Below, one piece after another: positions 61,868-64,000 of a stretch of 64,000 nucleotides of DNA. Below the pieces are notes generated by a model. The model did no database searches. It was not told the origin of the DNA and was given only the letters and a program-made list of their open reading frames with translations. Where the stretch lies: assembly GCF_004683885.1 (NCBI RefSeq), contig NZ_CP038440.1, positions 1-64,000 on the forward strand, given 5' to 3'. How positions within the stretch are numbered: position 1 is the first letter of the stretch; each line of letters begins with the position of its first letter. The translations under genes and the position numbers were made by a program. This stretch comes from Brevundimonas sp. MF30-B. Lineage in GTDB: Bacteria > Pseudomonadota > Alphaproteobacteria > Caulobacterales > Caulobacteraceae.

Positions 61868-61883
61868 GGCTTGGCGCGAAACC

Positions 61884-63221
61884 TCAGGACAAGGCCAGGC
61901 GCCGACTGACCCGCAGAAACCGCAGCGTCAGCAAGCCGCCCGAAATCAGGCTGGCGATGATGACGGCCCAAACCAGGCCGTTGACCCCGATCGAATGGGC
62001 CAGGACCCAGCCGAGCGGCGTCATCACCAGTGTGTAGGCGATGAAGTGCAGTCCCGTGGGCCACCAGACGTCGCCGGCCGCACGGTTGGCCTGGGCGGCG
62101 ACCACCTGGATGGCGTCGGCCACGAAGAACAGGGTCGCCAAGGCCAGGGCCGGAGCAGCCACCGCCACCAGGGCCGGGTCGCGATTGTACGCCTGGGTCA
62201 GCCACTGCGCCGTCGGCCAGACGAACAGGGCGATGACCAGGCCCAGCACCGCCACCACCACTATCCCCGCCAGGCCCGCACGGCGCGCCCCGGCGGCGTC
62301 ATTGGCCCCATAGGCGCGGCCCACCAGCACCGCCGTGGCCGACGACAAGCCCATGGGCACCATGAAGACGATGGCCGAGATGTTCAGCACCACCGTCCAG
62401 GCCGAGGTCTCGATGGCGCCCAGTTGGCCGGCGATGAAGGTCATGGCCCCGAAGGCGGCGACCTCGATGAAGTAGGAGCTGCCGGCGCCGTAGCCGACCT
62501 TGCGCTGCTCGCGCTCGGCCGCGACGTCGCGCTTGGGCCGGTGGAATATGCCCAGCGCCCGCGCCTCGGGTAGGCGCAGGATGTACCAGATCAGAAACAC
62601 GGCCAGCGCCAGCCGCGCCCCAAAGGTGGCCCAGGCCGAGGCGAAGGCGCCGTCCATGCCCAGTCCCAACAAGTCGGGCACCAGCACCAGGTTCAGCAGC
62701 AGGTTGACGCCATTGGCCACCCACATGGCCCACATCCCCGCCTTGGGCCGATCCAGCGCCTCCAGGAAGAACTGCGCCGCCACAGACACCAGATAGGCCG
62801 GCATCGAGAGGGCGAAGATGATCAGAGGCGCGCGCGCGCCCTCGGCTAGTCCGTCGGCCAGGCCCGCCCGATCCAGCGCCCACGGTCCGATCAGCATCAG
62901 GCCGATCATCGAGACGACGCCGATCTGCAGCGAATAGGCCACCCCGCGCCGGAACACGGCCCCGACCTCGCCGCGACGCCCTTCTCCCAGCAGGCGCGCG
63001 GTTATGACCTGCACCCCCATCATCAAGCCGACGGCGGTGGTGACGATGATGGCCGACGGCGTCCACGCCAGGGCGTGATAGGCCAGCTCCTCGCCCGCAT
63101 AGTTGCCCACCACGATGGCGTCGGTCAGGCCCATGGTCATGATGCCGATGCGCGCCACCACCACCGGCCAGGCCAGGGTCAAGAGGTCGCGCAGGGTCGT
63201 GCGGGTGGCGGTGGAAATCAT
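61884..63221 (-). CDS. MATE family efflux transporter
   Basis: A 445-aa drug/Na+ or H+ antiporter of the MATE family with 12 helices. The N-terminal LTLAWPVVVARIGIMTMGLTDAIVVG and the second-half LGAIETSAWTVVLNISAIVFMVPMGLSSAT are typical of the NorM-type sequence pattern. The substrate is unknown. It lies upstream of ftsK on the same strand; the CtrA box lies between them. Confidence 0.9.
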   Translation of the reverse strand: MISTATRTTLRDLLTLAWPVVVARIGIMTMGLTDAIVVGNYAGEELAYHALAWTPSAIIVTTAVGLMMGVQVITARLLGEGRRGEVGAVFRRGVAYSLQIGVVSMIGLMLIGPWALDRAGLADGLAEGARAPLIIFALSMPAYLVSVAAQFFLEALDRPKAGMWAMWVANGVNLLLNLVLVPDLLGLGMDGAFASAWATFGARLALAVFLIWYILRLPEARALGIFHRPKRDVAAEREQRKVGYGAGSSYFIEVAAFGAMTFIAGQLGAIETSAWTVVLNISAIVFMVPMGLSSATAVLVGRAYGANDAAGARRAGLAGIVVVAVLGLVIALFVWPTAQWLTQAYNRDPALVAVAAPALALATLFFVADAIQVVAAQANRAAGDVWWPTGLHFIAYTLVMTPLGWVLAHSIGVNGLVWAVIIASLISGGLLTLRFLRVSRRLALS

Positions 63222-63347
63222 GAAGTGACGAGTGACGACTGACGAGTGGCGAGGGATGGCCAGGGGCCCAAAACGGCGCCGGGTCAGCTCGAATGCGGCG
63301 CTCTATAGCGGCTTTCTCGCCACTCGCCACACGTCACTCGCCATTGC
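63222..63347. repeat. REP-like inverted repeat before the MATE gene
   Basis: The left arm around 63222-63260 has GACGAGTGACGACTGACGAG and GTGGCGAG. The right arm (63316-63347) has CTCGCCACTCGCCACACGTC and ACTCGCC. The motif is that of the dnaN-recF repeat (2863-3002), so this is a second member of the same family. It fills the gap between the DUF1489 gene and the MATE gene. Confidence 0.65.
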
Positions 63348-63743
63348 CTACCAGGCCCCCAACTCCCGCAGTTCACGGGCCAGGTCGTCGGGCAGGTCGG
63401 TGGCGTCGGCGACGGTCAGGTCGGGCGGCACGTCCTTGTCGAAATAGCGCCAGCCCTGAAAGGGCCGACGCGCGACCGGCGCGGTGCGCACCACCGTCGG
63501 CTCCAGGGTGATCTCGCAGCGGCTGGTCTTGCCGGTCCCTATGGTGCGGATGTCGGCGACAGGCTGGCGGCACAGGATCACGCCTTTCACCACCCAGTAC
63601 AGCGAGCCGCCGTCCTCGACCTCGACCGCGCGCTTGGGCGTCATGCGCGTGTGCACGATCAGCCGCTTGCCGCCGGCGGCGCGGCGCTCCAGCCATTCGA
63701 CATCGGGAACGCCGACGGCCAGCTTGATCAGATGAAGAGGCAT
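63348..63743 (-). CDS. DUF1489 family protein
   Basis: A 131-aa protein of the alphaproteobacterial DUF1489 family. MPLHLIKLAVGVPDVEWLE, VHTRMTPKRAVEVEDGGSLY, WVVKGVILCRQPV and FQGWRYFDKDVPPDL are the conserved segments. ATG 63743 is the family start; the frame is open further upstream. No function is known. It lies upstream of the MATE gene, separated by a palindromic repeat. Confidence 0.85.
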   Translation of the reverse strand: MPLHLIKLAVGVPDVEWLERRAAGGKRLIVHTRMTPKRAVEVEDGGSLYWVVKGVILCRQPVADIRTIGTGKTSRCEITLEPTVVRTAPVARRPFQGWRYFDKDVPPDLTVADATDLPDDLARELRELGAW

Positions 63744-63817
63744 GGCGCGGCCTGTAGCATCCGATTCATGGCGACGGCAGGGCGGACATGGCGTTGATCC
63801 TGGCCTAACGTGTCGGC

Positions 63818-64000
63818 ATGGACCTGGATCGCAGACAGACCCTCGGCGCGGCCTTCGGCCTGGCTCTGACCGCGACCGCCGCACCCGCATCTGGAGAGAC
63901 GCCCATGTATGGATTGATCGGTCGAATGAAGGCCCAGCCCGGCCAGCGCGACGCCTTGGCCGCCATTCTGCTGGAAGGCACGACCGAGATGCCGGGCTGC
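63818..64000 (+). CDS. Putative ABM-type quinol monooxygenase (partial, cut by window end)
   Basis: The first 61 codons of a gene. MDLDRRQTLGAAFGLALTAT looks like an export signal with an RR pair, and YGLIGRMKAQPGQRDALAAI followed by LLEGTTEMPGC is the start of an antibiotic biosynthesis monooxygenase (ABM) fold. An internal ATG at 63905 (MYGLIGRM) could be a cytoplasmic start. The rest lies outside the window. Confidence 0.65.
   Translation, partial: MDLDRRQTLGAAFGLALTATAAPASGETPMYGLIGRMKAQPGQRDALAAILLEGTTEMPGC

Noticed and set aside
1..64000. CRISPR arrays or insertion sequences
   Set aside because: No regularly spaced direct repeats and no transposase genes were seen; the only mobility gene is the serine recombinase.

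Overview
The window is high-GC (about two thirds G+C) alphaproteobacterial chromosome, most likely Brevundimonas or a close relative in the Caulobacterales. I infer this from the DnaA and DnaN protein sequences, from Caulobacter-type promoters (TTGNCC, 14-bp spacer, GCTA), from a perfect TTAA-N7-TTAA CtrA site in front of ftsK, and from orders such as trpF-trpB-trpA-accD-folC and xseB-ispA-dxs. This assignment is from memory of the families; no database was searched.

Layout. Bases 1-20758 are core: dnaA, dnaN and recF, then lpdA, then xseB-csaA-ispA-dxs (isoprenoid precursors). After these come a VWA protein, a KefB/C-type antiporter, a metal-dependent hydrolase divergent from its likely TetR repressor, a PadR/SEDS-like pair, malate synthase G, dusA and a TauE-type permease. 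The PadR/SEDS pair lies between tetR and a decayed copy of the tetR tail.

Bases of about 21100-37900 form an accessory island with visibly lower GC and many TTG/GTG starts. It ends inside the 3' end of a tRNA-Arg gene, next to a large serine recombinase. It carries a SIR2-like DUF4917 protein and a Panacea-type antitoxin with an unknown partner. Its centre is a tightly overlapping three-gene operon (UvrD-like helicase, DarT-like DNA ADP-ribosyltransferase, ADP-ribosylglycohydrolase with a long C-terminal extension). A type II cytosine methyltransferase with a convergent PD-(D/E)XK nuclease, an XRE regulator, a HEPN protein coupled to a sigma region 4-only protein, and an RHS protein with a variable tip and a small lipoprotein complete it. 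I read it as a defence/competition island; the helicase-DarT-ARH operon is the best candidate for an undescribed system.

Bases 37950-64000 return to core: trxA; the trp-accD-folC operon on the minus strand, unusually headed by a VapBC-type toxin-antitoxin pair and carrying a secreted protein between trpB and trpA; an FAD oxidoreductase; rRNA modification enzymes; pstS; a redoxin and DsbD pair; OmpA-like and glycine-zipper envelope proteins; a diacylglycerol kinase-like protein with a phosphoesterase; an SLC13-type permease; xthA; lolA; ftsK with its CtrA box; a MATE exporter; a DUF1489 protein; and the start of an ABM-type monooxygenase cut by the window edge. Several palindromic REP-like intergenic repeats and three clear hairpin terminators punctuate the core regions.
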